Shown: positions 8,831 through 17,932, counted from the first letter of the stretch. The stretch is 64,000 nucleotides of DNA from Leptospira levettii (GCF_002812085.1 NZ_NPDM01000007.1:1-64000), one strand, 5' to 3'. Translations and numbers: made by a program. The notes: generated from the letters alone by a model not told the origin.

Positions 8831-10393
8831 CTAAGCTTGTCGTTTTGGAAAAACTGTATAATCCTGCAATTTTGTAAATTTCACTTCATCTCGTTTGTAT
8901 CCGAGTAATCCTTCCAAGGTTTGGTAACGATTCATTCCCATACTGATTTCAATGTCTTGGCCTGTAAATTGACCTGGGTGTTCGTATCCACAAGAATGAG
9001 CCAAACTTAAAAGTTCTTTGCGAATCCCTTGGATGTATTTGGCTGCTCGTTTGCCTTTGATTTCTGGATCGACTCCACGTTGTAACCACCAGTTTTGTGT
9101 GGCAACACCAGCAGGGCAATGGTCTGTATGGCATTTTTGAGCTTGGATACAACCAATTGATAACATAGCTTCCCTTGCGATATTGATGAGATCACAACCC
9201 ATGGCAATGGCGACAACTGCTCGGTCAGGAAAACCCAATTTTCCCGAACCTATCCATACAACTCGGTCAGACAAACCTTCTTTTTGGAATAAAGTGTACA
9301 CTCTTTGGAATCCAATTTTAAAGGGTAAAGACACATGGTCTGCATATGTTAGTGGGGCAGCACCAGTTCCCCCTTCACCACCATCGATCGTGATAAAATC
9401 TGGACCTTGTGAGGTACGTTTCATTTCTTCTGCTAATTCTTCCCAGAACTCAATTTCGCCAACTGCACTTTTGATCCCAACAGGCAAACCGGTTCCATTT
9501 GCAATTTTTTCGATAAAAGAAACGAGTTCCTTAACATTTGTGAATTCACTATGAGAGTTAGGTGATATACAATCTTTTCCTTCTGGAACATGCCGAATTG
9601 ACGCAATCTCTGCGTTTACTTTTTTAGCGGGTAGAATACCACCTTTACCTGGTTTGGCGCCTTGTGATAATTTGATCTCGATCATTTTTACGCAGGCATT
9701 TTTTCCGACTTTTTCTTTTAAAACATCTAAGTTAAATTTTCCAGTATTGTCTCTTGCACCAAAATATCCAGTTCCAATTTGCCAAACAATATCAGCACCT
9801 TCCATATGGTAATGGCTGAGTCCCCCCTCACCAGTGTTATGGTAGGCACCCGAATCTCTCGCTCCACGGTTGAGTGCTAAGACTGCATTTTTTCCGAGGG
9901 AACCAAATGACATTGCTGAAATATTGACAATGGAATAAGGCCTGTATGGAAATTTTCGATTTGGTCCAATGATCTTAAGGCATGGAATACAACTCGGATC
10001 ACTGTTGTGAACATATGCTTTTGATTCGGGATAAGGAAAGGCTTTGTGTTTGATAATGGGGTAACCAGGTTCATATTGGATCTCTGTAGTTCCAAATCCA
10101 AAATTATTATTTTGGCCTTTGGCAGTTGCGTAAATCCAACTCCTTTCCGTGCGGTCAAAAGGCCTTTCTTCTTTGTCATTGGCGACCCAGTACTGTCTGA
10201 GTTCGGGACCAATCATTTCTAGAAAGTATCGTAACCTACCAACGATGGGAAAATTCCTTTGAATGGTGTGCTTTTTTTGTGTGATGTCTCGGAGGAAAAC
10301 GAGTGCAAAAAATAAAAACAGTCCGACCCATGTGGCAGAGATTGGGTTTGTTTCGATCCAATTCAAAATTGTGTTCATCATTTTTGCATCCAT
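8831..10393 (-). CDS. FMN-binding glutamate synthase family protein
   Basis: Resembles the central FMN/iron-sulfur part of glutamate synthase large subunits, without the glutaminase domain. This stand-alone family is common but of unproven substrate. An N-terminal membrane helix (about residues 17-35) anchors it. The TIM-barrel core carries GEGGLSHYH, KLSQGAKPGKGGILP and DGGEGGTGAAP (FMN and substrate loops). A cysteine set near residue 425 (CIQAQKCHTDHCPAG) matches the 3Fe-4S site of glutamate synthases. About 520 residues is normal for the family. AAGG upstream of the ATG at 10393 supports the start; Met5 or Met6 are alternatives. The adenylate cyclase follows with no spacer. Confidence 0.88.
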   Translation of the reverse strand: MDAKMMNTILNWIETNPISATWVGLFLFFALVFLRDITQKKHTIQRNFPIVGRLRYFLEMIGPELRQYWVANDKEERPFDRTERSWIYATAKGQNNNFGFGTTEIQYEPGYPIIKHKAFPYPESKAYVHNSDPSCIPCLKIIGPNRKFPYRPYSIVNISAMSFGSLGKNAVLALNRGARDSGAYHNTGEGGLSHYHMEGADIVWQIGTGYFGARDNTGKFNLDVLKEKVGKNACVKMIEIKLSQGAKPGKGGILPAKKVNAEIASIRHVPEGKDCISPNSHSEFTNVKELVSFIEKIANGTGLPVGIKSAVGEIEFWEELAEEMKRTSQGPDFITIDGGEGGTGAAPLTYADHVSLPFKIGFQRVYTLFQKEGLSDRVVWIGSGKLGFPDRAVVAIAMGCDLINIAREAMLSIGCIQAQKCHTDHCPAGVATQNWWLQRGVDPEIKGKRAAKYIQGIRKELLSLAHSCGYEHPGQFTGQDIEISMGMNRYQTLEGLLGYKRDEVKFTKLQDYTVFPKRQA

Positions 10394-10422
10394 ATCTACC
10401 TTCGAACTAAGTTATTGACAAG

Positions 10423-10821
10423 CTAAGATTGTAGATGAGTCAAAGAATCCAAAAGTTTTTCTTTGGTAAATGGTTTAAAAATATAACCAGAGACATAAGG
10501 AATTTTTGCCGCCCTTTCAGTATCCGCTTCGTCAACCGAAGAACTAACCAAATAAATTTGGATTTGTTTTGGGAATTTGGAAAGCAAAGGTTCCATGGCT
10601 TCTAAAAATTGCCAACCATCCATAAAAGGCATGTTGATATCCAAAAAGATGATATCAGGAAGTGTTGATGTGTTTTCCGTTTCTGATTGGAAAAAACTTA
10701 GCGCATTCTCCGCATCCGAAAATACCAAAACCTCACCAGAAATGCCAGCATTGGAAATGATCTTCTTCGTTGTGAATTGGTAAATTTTGTCATCATCGAT
10801 GATACAAATTCTGGGTGTCAT
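10423..10821 (-). CDS. Single-domain response regulator
   Basis: CheY-like receiver of 132 residues with no output domain. The acidic pocket (IIDDDK), phospho-acceptor Asp61 (FLDINMP), switch Ser (LVSSS) and conserved Lys (IFKPF) are all present, so it should be phosphorylated. Its ATG overlaps the stop of the kinase gene upstream by four bases (ATGA), which implies translational coupling and a cognate pair. Lacking a DNA-binding or enzymatic domain, it probably acts by protein-protein contact or in a phosphorelay. Confidence 0.92.
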   Translation of the reverse strand: MTPRICIIDDDKIYQFTTKKIISNAGISGEVLVFSDAENALSFFQSETENTSTLPDIIFLDINMPFMDGWQFLEAMEPLLSKFPKQIQIYLVSSSVDEADTERAAKIPYVSGYIFKPFTKEKLLDSLTHLQS

Positions 10822-12317
10822 ACGTTGGCACTCCCATTCGGAAAATGAAGTAAAAACGTGGCACCTTCCCCAGGTTTCGATTTGACTTCGACTCGTCCGC
10901 CCAATGATTCCATCGTATATTTCATTAAAAATAAACCGAGACCTTTCCCACTCATCTGACGATGAAAAGTCTTCTTAAGCTGAAAAATTTGATCCCCGTA
11001 CCGCGATAAATCAACCCCTAATCCATTATCTGAGAAGGAAATTGTCGTTTCGGATCCTATCGAAAAGGATTCTACTTGGATTCGTAGTTCCCGAGACGGA
11101 TCTGCAAATTGAAGGGAATTGCTAGTGAGTTGTAAAAATAAGGTTTCTAGGTATTCTTTGGAAACAAAAACCAATTCTTTTTCTGTCACATTCAGATCGA
11201 TGTGGACGTTTTTTTTCTGAAATTCCCCTTCCATTAGTTTTTGCACTTTTTGAAAGGTAAGAAGGATGGAAATCCATTCAGGTTGGTAATTTTCCAAACT
11301 TTGGATTTTTAAGGTTGTGATGAGTTCGGAAAGTACGGTTTCCAAATTTTCAGTCACTTCTTCCAAATGATTTTGTATTTCCTTTCGTTCTCCTTCTACC
11401 TCAGTAATCTTTAATAAATCTAATAAACTTCTGAGATTACTGACAGGTGCTCGTAAGTGATGGGAGATAATTTGGTTATAAGATTGGAGTTGTTTGTTTT
11501 GGATGATCAGAGAATTTTTAGTGGCTTTTAAATGTTCATTGTTTTCTAAAAGTAAGGTTTCTGTTTTTTTACGTTCATCAATGTCGATAATTTGTGCTAA
11601 ATAATAAATTGCTTTTCCTGAATCATCGCGTAACACGGTGACAGTGATGTATGCCCATACCAAATGCCCTTGTTTATGAACATATTGTTTCTCGATGGAA
11701 TAATGATCGATCATTCCTTTTTGGACAGAATCTCTATAGCGTAAATTTTCTTCGAGTTCTCCTAAAGAACTAATTTCAGAAAAATGTTTCCCTAACAGTT
11801 CAAAGGTTTCATATCCTAAAAATCTCGCAAACGCTTCATTGACATCATCGATGTAACCATGTGTGCTCGTAAGTACAAGTCCAATAGGCGAATCACGGAA
11901 TAAGGTTTTGAACTTTCGTTCGGACAGTGCTAAGTTTGCATCGGATTCAATTTTTTCTGAGATATCGCGAGAAGATGTGTGTAGATAATTTTTCCCCGTA
12001 CTTGCATGAGTGGTCAATCGGTTGTCTGATTGTAACCAAATATAAGTTCCATTTTTATGTAAGAAGCGGAAAGTGGGGTGGATGTTTTCATCACCTCGTA
12101 AAAGAGGTTGGTGTGATCTTTCAAAAATTAACCTCCTGTCATCTGGATGAAAAAAATCATAAGGATTTTTTCCAATCAGTTCCTCTGGTTCGTAACCGAT
12201 GATGGATTTAGAATTGGGGCTCACATAAACATAAGTTCCGTCAGTTTCGTGTAAACATACCAATTCTCGGCTAATCGAGGTTAATAATTGCAATATTTCG
12301 GAATCGGGAAGTGCCAC
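10818..12317 (-). CDS. Soluble PAS-PAS sensor histidine kinase
   Basis: Cytoplasmic hybrid-free histidine kinase of 499 residues. Two PAS domains occupy about residues 1-125 (TYVYVSPNSKSIIGYEPEEL) and 130-255 (SPIGLVLTSTHGYIDDVNEAFARFL), each followed by a PAC-like motif. The H-box is ISHHLRAPVSNL with His286 as phospho-acceptor. The ATPase region has an N-box-like LTSNSLQFA, a G1 box DNGLGVD and a G2 box GKGLGLFL, so it should be active. No membrane segment is seen, so the signal is probably intracellular. Translation appears to start at GTG (12317); no convincing ribosome site or alternative start is visible. It is coupled to the receiver gene downstream. Confidence 0.9.
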   Translation of the reverse strand: MALPDSEILQLLTSISRELVCLHETDGTYVYVSPNSKSIIGYEPEELIGKNPYDFFHPDDRRLIFERSHQPLLRGDENIHPTFRFLHKNGTYIWLQSDNRLTTHASTGKNYLHTSSRDISEKIESDANLALSERKFKTLFRDSPIGLVLTSTHGYIDDVNEAFARFLGYETFELLGKHFSEISSLGELEENLRYRDSVQKGMIDHYSIEKQYVHKQGHLVWAYITVTVLRDDSGKAIYYLAQIIDIDERKKTETLLLENNEHLKATKNSLIIQNKQLQSYNQIISHHLRAPVSNLRSLLDLLKITEVEGERKEIQNHLEEVTENLETVLSELITTLKIQSLENYQPEWISILLTFQKVQKLMEGEFQKKNVHIDLNVTEKELVFVSKEYLETLFLQLTSNSLQFADPSRELRIQVESFSIGSETTISFSDNGLGVDLSRYGDQIFQLKKTFHRQMSGKGLGLFLMKYTMESLGGRVEVKSKPGEGATFLLHFPNGSANV

Positions 12318-12472
12318 ACTCTAATTCAATAAGAGAAGAATCCCGTTGTCTATCCCAAATCATTTTTTTTTAGAATGAATTAAATCCCTTTCAATCAGAT
12401 TTTTTTGTACCATCACTCAAGTTTTTCACCTAAAGGAGTTGTGGTTAATAAAACTGTTATAGGGATACTCAA

Positions 12473-12826
12473 ATGAAAAATCTATCGTACATCATTTTGG
12501 ATGGGAACTTAACTTCTGATCCAGAAGAGAAAACAATTGCTGGAGGTAAGTCACTGGCACAATTCACAGTGGCAGTCAATCACTCTCAAAACAACCCAGA
12601 TGGAAAGGAAAAGGATGATGTTTCTTTTTTTGAAGTGGAAGCTTGGGAAAAGTTGGGTGAAAACTGTGTGGAGTACTTAAAAAAAGGAAGTAAAGTGACT
12701 GTGATGGGCAATTTAAAACAAAACAGATGGAAAACTCCTGATGGAGAAAGTAAATCAAAAGTGAAAGTCACAGCTTCCACAGTTCGATTCGATAGTATGA
12801 GGAAACGAGAAGAAAAAGTAGCATAA
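12473..12826 (+). CDS. ssb: Single-stranded DNA-binding protein (OB fold), short form
   Basis: A 117-residue OB-fold protein of the SSB family. Recognisable motifs are ILDGNLTSDPEEK at the N-terminus, LAQFTVAVNH, VSFFEVEAWEKLGENCVEYLKKGSKV and the conserved GNLKQNRW strand. It lacks the long Gly/Pro linker and the acidic C-terminal tip (DDDIPF type) that recruits partner proteins in replicative SSBs; it ends in a basic REEKVA. It may therefore be an accessory SSB or a form using another partner surface. It is monocistronic, with a strong stem-loop after the stop. Confidence 0.88.
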   Translation: MKNLSYIILDGNLTSDPEEKTIAGGKSLAQFTVAVNHSQNNPDGKEKDDVSFFEVEAWEKLGENCVEYLKKGSKVTVMGNLKQNRWKTPDGESKSKVKVTASTVRFDSMRKREEKVA

Positions 12827-12830
12827 CTGG

Positions 12831-12864
12831 AACACGGGTGTTTGTGACTCCAATCACCCGTGTT
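12831..12864 (+). terminator. Stem-loop after ssb
   Basis: Perfect 10-base inverted repeat: AACACGGGTG and CACCCGTGTT around a 14-base loop, followed by TTCG. It lies 5 bases after the ssb stop and between the convergent ends of ssb and the lipoprotein gene at 12873. The T-run is short on both strands, so it may terminate modestly or in both directions. Confidence 0.7.
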
Positions 12865-12872
12865 TTCGAATG

Positions 12873-13934
12873 TTATGGAGTTGTGATGGTTCTCTTTTTA
12901 TGTTTTGAATGAGTTGGAGAATCAAAGATAGAATGGTTATCATCTTTTTCCGATTGTGAATTTTCTTTTGATTCATCGGTTCGTTTGTCTTCTTCAATCA
13001 TGGTTTGTTTTCCCAATTTACCAACGGAAAGAATGCGAAAATAACGCGGTGAAGAAACTAAATTCCATTCTCTAAAGAAAAATTTTGTAAACGTATGTTT
13101 GGGTCCATACGTTCCATTGGAGGAATCAATTTTTGATTTAATATTCGTCTTAAATTCAATCTGTTCTTCTGTAGATAAATTTGGGAATTGAGCAATTTCG
13201 CCATTGACATAACGATTTCTCAAAATATCCAATTCGCGTCGATTTCGTGAAGTCACATCATCGAAAAATTTTTGTTTGGCGCCAAAACAATTTCCACCAT
13301 ACGATTCACAATTTGGTTCCAAATATGGTAGAACATACGTTAATTCTAAATAAATACTGATGTATTCACCTGGAGAAGGAACTTTTCCTTCAAAAATTTC
13401 GAGAACCTGAGGGACAGTGTCACGATCAGAATATTGCCTTTCGATGGCTTCTCTGGAGATCCTAGTTTCAGGAGTTGTGCTATTCACCTTTACCGGTTTT
13501 TTGGATTCTCCAACGATTACTTTATTTCGCATCACTTCTGTTTTTGTTTCCAAAATTTCATAGGCTTGGAAGTTAACAGGTTGTTTTGCGATGATTTCTC
13601 CTTTTTGGTTTAAGACGACGATATGATGGTCGATGATGGTGCCAGCGATGATTTCTTCAATGATGCTGATTCCCGCATCTTCAAAAAATAAATCTAATTG
13701 GATAAAGGGAATTTTGTTTTCTGAATATTCAACACTCACTCCTGGTTCTTGGGTGAGGGGTTTTTTGGAATTTGATTCCTGGCCTGGATTTGCCTCTTGT
13801 TTGGTAATCATTTTGATGCGATTCAAATTGATTTGTTCGGATTGAGTGGGGAAGGTTGGAATCATCACCTGTTGTGGTGTTTGGCACCCCCAAACAAATT
13901 GCAAAAGGAATACGAAAAAAGGAATTCGTTTCAT
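12873..13934 (-). CDS. Putative lipoprotein, unknown function
   Basis: A 353-residue secreted lipoprotein. The start is placed at 13934 because it opens a typical signal peptide (MKRIPFF ... FVWGC, Cys17); in-frame upstream codons run into the hairpin region. After the Cys comes a Gln/Thr-rich linker, then a beta-rich domain (PFIQLDLFFEDAGISIIEE, IDHHIVVLNQKGEIIAKQPV) and a mixed region with paired Cys (PNCESYGGNCFGAKQ). A low-complexity charged tail ends the protein (EEDKRTDESKENSQSEKDD). I recognise no family. It follows the DUF3332-type gene on the same strand, with a stem-loop between them. Confidence 0.7.
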   Translation of the reverse strand: MKRIPFFVFLLQFVWGCQTPQQVMIPTFPTQSEQINLNRIKMITKQEANPGQESNSKKPLTQEPGVSVEYSENKIPFIQLDLFFEDAGISIIEEIIAGTIIDHHIVVLNQKGEIIAKQPVNFQAYEILETKTEVMRNKVIVGESKKPVKVNSTTPETRISREAIERQYSDRDTVPQVLEIFEGKVPSPGEYISIYLELTYVLPYLEPNCESYGGNCFGAKQKFFDDVTSRNRRELDILRNRYVNGEIAQFPNLSTEEQIEFKTNIKSKIDSSNGTYGPKHTFTKFFFREWNLVSSPRYFRILSVGKLGKQTMIEEDKRTDESKENSQSEKDDNHSIFDSPTHSKHKKRTITTP

Positions 13935-13955
13935 ATAGTAAAGTATCGGCAATGG

Positions 13956-13979
13956 ATTGCCCCTAAAATTAGGGGCAAT
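13956..13979 (-). terminator. Perfect intergenic stem-loop
   Basis: Eleven-base inverted repeat: ATTGCCCCTAA and TTAGGGGCAAT separated by two bases, in the gap between the DUF3332-type gene and the downstream lipoprotein gene. On the minus strand it falls just after the first gene's stop. There is no T-run, so it may be an mRNA-stabilising hairpin, a partial terminator or a protein-binding palindrome. Confidence 0.5.
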
Positions 13980-13986
13980 GGCGGTC

Positions 13987-14493
13987 TTAGATGTGTTTTG
14001 CACTCATTGGAGGAAGGATTGGTCCACTCACTTGTTGGATTTCTACATACTTTCCATTGATCAGTCTGTATGCTTTTTCTGGTTTGTCTTTTAAAAAGTA
14101 AACCGACTCAACACCTTTTGCAGTGGGAGCATCCATTCTTAAAACTTTACCCCATTCTGTGTAAGTAAGAGTGATGGTTTGTCCATTTTCAGTGTATTCT
14201 TTTACTAATTTTCCATCAAAGTCATACTCAGCAGCTGCGATTGGATTATGGTCAGTCCAGAATTCAATTAGGTTGAAAACGATGATGTCCAAGAAACTTC
14301 CAATTCCATATGCAATGTATAATGGAAAAATCATTAACAAGGAACGAAAGAAACTTGCTAATTTTCCCGATCCAATTTGAATCCCAGCATTAAAAGAATA
14401 TACTGCCTTGATTGCGCCAAATTTTCCAAAACAATTGGAAAGTAGGCCAAAGGACAATAAACCGACAAGCGCTGTTTTAAATACTTTTTTCAT
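13987..14493 (-). CDS. DUF3332-type membrane or lipoprotein
   Basis: A 168-residue protein resembling the DUF3332 family. The leader is MKKVFKTALVGLLSF with a lipobox-like LLSNC (Cys21). A conserved aromatic/hydrophobic membrane region follows (FFRSLLMIFPLYIAYGIGSFLDIIVFNLIEFW). The C-terminal half is a small beta domain (EYDFDGKLVKEYTENGQTITLTY, KPEKAYRLINGKYVEIQQV) ending in LPPMSAKHI. Function is unknown; proteins of this type are usually predicted to be envelope-located. It is separated from the next minus-strand gene by a stem-loop. Confidence 0.75.
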   Translation of the reverse strand: MKKVFKTALVGLLSFGLLSNCFGKFGAIKAVYSFNAGIQIGSGKLASFFRSLLMIFPLYIAYGIGSFLDIIVFNLIEFWTDHNPIAAAEYDFDGKLVKEYTENGQTITLTYTEWGKVLRMDAPTAKGVESVYFLKDKPEKAYRLINGKYVEIQQVSGPILPPMSAKHI

Positions 14494-14622
14494 TTTCTAC
14501 CTCTATAGTTCTTAGCTGAAAACTAGTGACCAATCATAAGTGAAATGGGAATGTTCGGCAAGTCGAAATGATTGACACTGGCATTTTTTCGATGATTCTG
14601 GTCTGAATAGAAGGCGAACCCA

Positions 14623-16089
14623 TTGATCTTTTCTGATTTTGAATACTTTGTCTTCTTCCTTTTTGTCTTTTTTACCGTTTGGTATTTGTTCCCAGCACTC
14701 TTTTCGAACCAATCTAAAGAAACTCGCATCTTACATATATTCTTACTCATTAGTAGTTATTTTTTCTACATGTCTTGGGATTATCGTTTTGGTGCACTGA
14801 TATTATTATCCACCGCCATTGACTTTTATGTGGGTCTCAAACTTGCAAATGAAACAAGAGAAAAAATCAGATATTATTTATTACTCTTTAGTTTGATCAC
14901 AAATTTAGTTTTTATCCTAGGTTTTTTTAAATACTATAACTTCGTTGTGACTTCGATGAACTCCGTCACAGGTGTATTGTTAGGTGAAGAGTTTTTGCCG
15001 GTTTTAAAAATCATTTTGCCAGCAGGCATTTCCTTTTTTACATTCCAATCCTTATCGTATACGATTGATGTGTACCGCAAAGAAATTCCCGCGGAAACTG
15101 ATTTTATTCGGTTTGCCTTATTTGTGAGTTTTTTCCCACAACTTGTTGCAGGTCCCATTGTCACGGCAAGGACATTTATGCCTCAGTTGTATAGTCCTAA
15201 AAAATTAGAAGACATTGAATTTCGAGTTGCCATTCGTTTTTTTATGTTAGGTTATTTCAAAAAAGCTGTTTTGTCAGATATGGTTGCACCCACTATCGAT
15301 GCCATATACGCAAATCCAGCAGGTCATCATGCTTATGCTTTGCTGATAGCGGCAGCTCTTGGTGGAATCCAAGTCTATTTGGATTTTAGTGGGTATTCGG
15401 ATATGGCAATCGGAAGTGCCATGTTACTCGGATATAAATTGCCTACCAATTTTAATTTACCATTTATCGCCACATCGGTATCTGGCTTTTGGCGTAGGTG
15501 GCATATGACACTTAATTCTTGGTTACGAGATTATATTTATATCCCTATGGGTGGAAGCCGTGTAACTTCTGTACGTCGTAAGTTTAATTTATGGTTTACC
15601 ATGTTTGTGAGTGGCGTTTGGCATGGTGCCCAATGGACATTTGTGTTCTGGGGATCTCTTAATGGATTTTTTTATGTTTTGGAAGAGATTTGGAAAGAGT
15701 GGTTTCCAGACAAAAAAGATTCAACTTCTGGCCAATCTTCGTTACTCGTTCAAATTCCTGTTTGGCTGTTTCAAAATGTACTCAATAATTCCATTTTCTT
15801 TTTAGGTGCGGTTTTTTTCCGCTCGCTTACTTGGGAAAATGCATGGATCCACTTAAAAGGGATTTTCCTTTTCCAAGATGGAAATTTACGTCCCTATATG
15901 TGGAAGGATTTCCTTTGGATCATTGGTTTTCTGACGATTGGACATGCCATCGGTTATTTTCTCTTTGAAAAGGGGAAAGGGAAAAAAATCCCAGCCAGTT
16001 TTGAATTTGCGATGTATCCTATTCTGTTTCTTGTCTTAAATTTAGCTACACCCGAAAACTCGGTTCCGTTCATTTACTTTCAGTTCTAA
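14623..16089 (+). CDS. MBOAT-family O-acyltransferase (AlgI-like)
   Basis: Polytopic membrane acyltransferase of about 488 residues, of the family that transfers acyl groups across the inner membrane to extracytoplasmic sugars or polymers. The N-terminus (FSDFEYFVFFLFVFFTVWYLFP) is characteristic. The central signature DFSGYSDMAIGSAMLLGY and FWRRWHMTLNSWLRDYIYIP are classic, and the catalytic histidine is in VWHGAQWTFVFWG. Translation seems to start at TTG (14623) after AAGGCG. AlgI-type proteins usually pair with an AlgJ/SGNH partner, but none is adjacent, so the acceptor is unknown. A PilZ protein follows 32 bases later. Confidence 0.9.
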   Translation: MIFSDFEYFVFFLFVFFTVWYLFPALFSNQSKETRILHIFLLISSYFFYMSWDYRFGALILLSTAIDFYVGLKLANETREKIRYYLLLFSLITNLVFILGFFKYYNFVVTSMNSVTGVLLGEEFLPVLKIILPAGISFFTFQSLSYTIDVYRKEIPAETDFIRFALFVSFFPQLVAGPIVTARTFMPQLYSPKKLEDIEFRVAIRFFMLGYFKKAVLSDMVAPTIDAIYANPAGHHAYALLIAAALGGIQVYLDFSGYSDMAIGSAMLLGYKLPTNFNLPFIATSVSGFWRRWHMTLNSWLRDYIYIPMGGSRVTSVRRKFNLWFTMFVSGVWHGAQWTFVFWGSLNGFFYVLEEIWKEWFPDKKDSTSGQSSLLVQIPVWLFQNVLNNSIFFLGAVFFRSLTWENAWIHLKGIFLFQDGNLRPYMWKDFLWIIGFLTIGHAIGYFLFEKGKGKKIPASFEFAMYPILFLVLNLATPENSVPFIYFQF

Positions 16090-16121
16090 TTTGCTTTTTT
16101 CGTTTCCAATTCTAGGATTCC

Positions 16122-16484
16122 ATGTATTTTGTTGCTATGGAAAGTGAGCGAAGGCTTCCCAGAATTTCCCCAGGTGATTTTTCCGAATTTGAAGTCCATT
16201 TGGATCTCGAAGGGATCACCTTATTTGGAAAATTAGGAAACATATCCGAGGAAGGACTCTGTTTTTTGGGAGAAGATGATTTACTCAGTGATGAAATTGA
16301 ATCATCGGTACTCGGGAGTATTGTTTGGTCAAAAGGCACAAAACGGTTGTTTTTTGAGGGGACCATCATGTGGACCCAAACTTCCAAAATCAAAAACGTC
16401 ATTTATCATATCGCTGGAATTCAATTTTTAGAAAAAATCAATTTAACTGACTCGATGCTCGCAAGAAGTTTGGAGATAAAATGA
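16122..16484 (+). CDS. PilZ-domain protein, putative c-di-GMP receptor
   Basis: A 120-residue single-domain PilZ protein. Both binding motifs are present: RRLPR (RxxxR form) near residue 10 and NISEEG (NxSxxG) near residue 40, so cyclic di-GMP binding is expected. A TAGGA placed just before the ATG at 16122 supports that start over the Met at 16137. The stop overlaps the next gene by four bases. Its place after an AlgI-type acyltransferase suggests, but does not prove, control of surface polysaccharide modification. Confidence 0.85.
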   Translation: MYFVAMESERRLPRISPGDFSEFEVHLDLEGITLFGKLGNISEEGLCFLGEDDLLSDEIESSVLGSIVWSKGTKRLFFEGTIMWTQTSKIKNVIYHIAGIQFLEKINLTDSMLARSLEIK

Positions 16485-17173
16485 AAATATTGTTACTTGG
16501 TGGTACAGGTCTTGTCGGTAAACAAGTGTTACTTTCACTTCTATTTTACCCACAGATCAAAAAAGTGATCGTATGGGCTCGTCATTTTGAAAACTCATCC
16601 AAACCAAATCTTCCCATTGAAGTGATCAAAGTCACTTGGGAAGATTTCCAGTCAGGTAAAGTGAGTGTACCTGATGGTATTGATGCCGTGTTTTGTTGTT
16701 TAGGTACAACCATCGGCAAAGCTGGGAGTCAGGAGAAATTTAGAGAAATTGATTATGACTATCCACTCCTTGCCGCAAAACAAGCGAAGGAAAAAAATGT
16801 CCCAGGCTTTTATGTCATTACAGCAATGGGTTCCGATGCAAATTCTTCCATTTTTTACAACCGAGTAAAAGGAGAATTGGAAAAGGAATTAATGGCACTT
16901 TCGTTTCCTTTTTTAGGAATCTTTAGGCCATCCCTTCTCATTGGAGAACGAGAAGAACTTCGGATTGGGGAAAAAGTTGGTGAGGTGCTTGGTCACATCA
17001 TTCCATTTGGATTATTTGGTTTGAAAAAATACAAACCCATCCAAGCAGAATATGTTGCTAAATCGATGATATATTCCCTGTTACATGACAAACCAACAAA
17101 TCCATCCAAACCGATGGTAAAAATTTATGAAAACGATAATCTGTGGGAGATCGGTAAGGACCATTCTTTTTGA
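16481..17173 (+). CDS. NAD(P)-binding oxidoreductase-like protein (atypical SDR)
   Basis: A 230-residue Rossmann-fold protein. The N-terminus carries LLLGGTGLVGKQV (dinucleotide-binding glycines). VFCCLGTTIGKAG, FYVITAMGSDANSS and FYNRVKGELEKEL resemble the YbjT/HTATIP2 subgroup, in which the usual SDR Tyr-Lys pair is modified (YNRVKGELE keeps a Tyr and Lys). The substrate is unknown. The ATG overlaps the PilZ stop (ATGA), and its own stop overlaps the TTG start of the next gene, so three genes are likely translated as a coupled unit. Confidence 0.8.
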   Translation: MKILLLGGTGLVGKQVLLSLLFYPQIKKVIVWARHFENSSKPNLPIEVIKVTWEDFQSGKVSVPDGIDAVFCCLGTTIGKAGSQEKFREIDYDYPLLAAKQAKEKNVPGFYVITAMGSDANSSIFYNRVKGELEKELMALSFPFLGIFRPSLLIGEREELRIGEKVGEVLGHIIPFGLFGLKKYKPIQAEYVAKSMIYSLLHDKPTNPSKPMVKIYENDNLWEIGKDHSF

Positions 17174-17922
17174 TTCCAGATAATAAACAAAAACCATATT
17201 CCAAAACCAAATACATTATCTTAAGTTTTGTAGTTCACTTCATCGTAAGAGTTTGGTATCTTTTTGTGCGAAACCAAAAGTTGATCATCCCTCAGGAATC
17301 AACAAATGTGATCGAACAAGGAAAGGATTACATCATTGCGGTGTTTCATGAAACAACACTATCGTTGTACAGACATGCAACGCAGTACTTAAAACGAAAG
17401 AAAAAAGCGGATATGGTGGCACTTGTGTCCCAATCAAAAGATGGTGAAATCATCCACCAAACATTTGCTCGGTCGGGACTTCGTTCCGTGCGGGGTTCTT
17501 CTACTAGGGGTGGAACCGGTGCATTCCGTAATATCTTAAAGGAAATGAAACAAGGCGCAGTTCCCATTTTCACCGTGGACGGACCCAAAGGCCCAAGAAG
17601 GGAAGTAAAACCAGGTGTGATCGTGACTGCTTCTCTCACTGGATTTCCGATTTTGTACCTTCATTCTTGTTATGACCGTGCTTATGTATTTCGGAGTTGG
17701 GACCGTCATTTTTTCCCAAAATTTGGGGCCAGGCTCTTCATCCAATATGGAAAACCTTTCTTTGTTCCGAAGGGTCTCACAGAAAACCAAATCGATGAAT
17801 ACGCTAAAAAATTGCAGATCGAAATGCAGGCGAACGCGGAGTCGCTGGATTCTTACGTGCGTGGACTCTTTCCTGACAATTCTATTGACGTACCACCTAA
17901 AAACGAAACTTTAACCAAGTAA
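17170..17922 (+). CDS. Lysophospholipid acyltransferase-type protein (DUF374)
   Basis: A 250-residue DUF374 family protein related to LPLAT acyltransferases. It has an N-terminal membrane helix ([19 protein letters not shown]), the HX-type start of motif I in [30 protein letters not shown], and the substrate-binding motif [16 protein letters not shown]. It is likely membrane-associated and acts in lipid or LPS acyl transfer, acceptor unknown. The start is TTG (17170), overlapping the preceding stop as TTGA and preceded by TAAGGA. metK begins 10 bases after the stop. Confidence 0.82.
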   Translation: MIPDNKQKPYSKTKYIILSFVVHFIVRVWYLFVRNQKLIIPQESTNVIEQGKDYIIAVFHETTLSLYRHATQYLKRKKKADMVALVSQSKDGEIIHQTFARSGLRSVRGSSTRGGTGAFRNILKEMKQGAVPIFTVDGPKGPRREVKPGVIVTASLTGFPILYLHSCYDRAYVFRSWDRHFFPKFGARLFIQYGKPFFVPKGLTENQIDEYAKKLQIEMQANAESLDSYVRGLFPDNSIDVPPKNETLTK

Positions 17923-17932
17923 GGTAAAAAAT

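Noticed and set aside
17880..17932. SAM riboswitch in front of metK
   Set aside because: Only ten bases separate metK from the preceding coding sequence; no room and no SAM-box-like structure.
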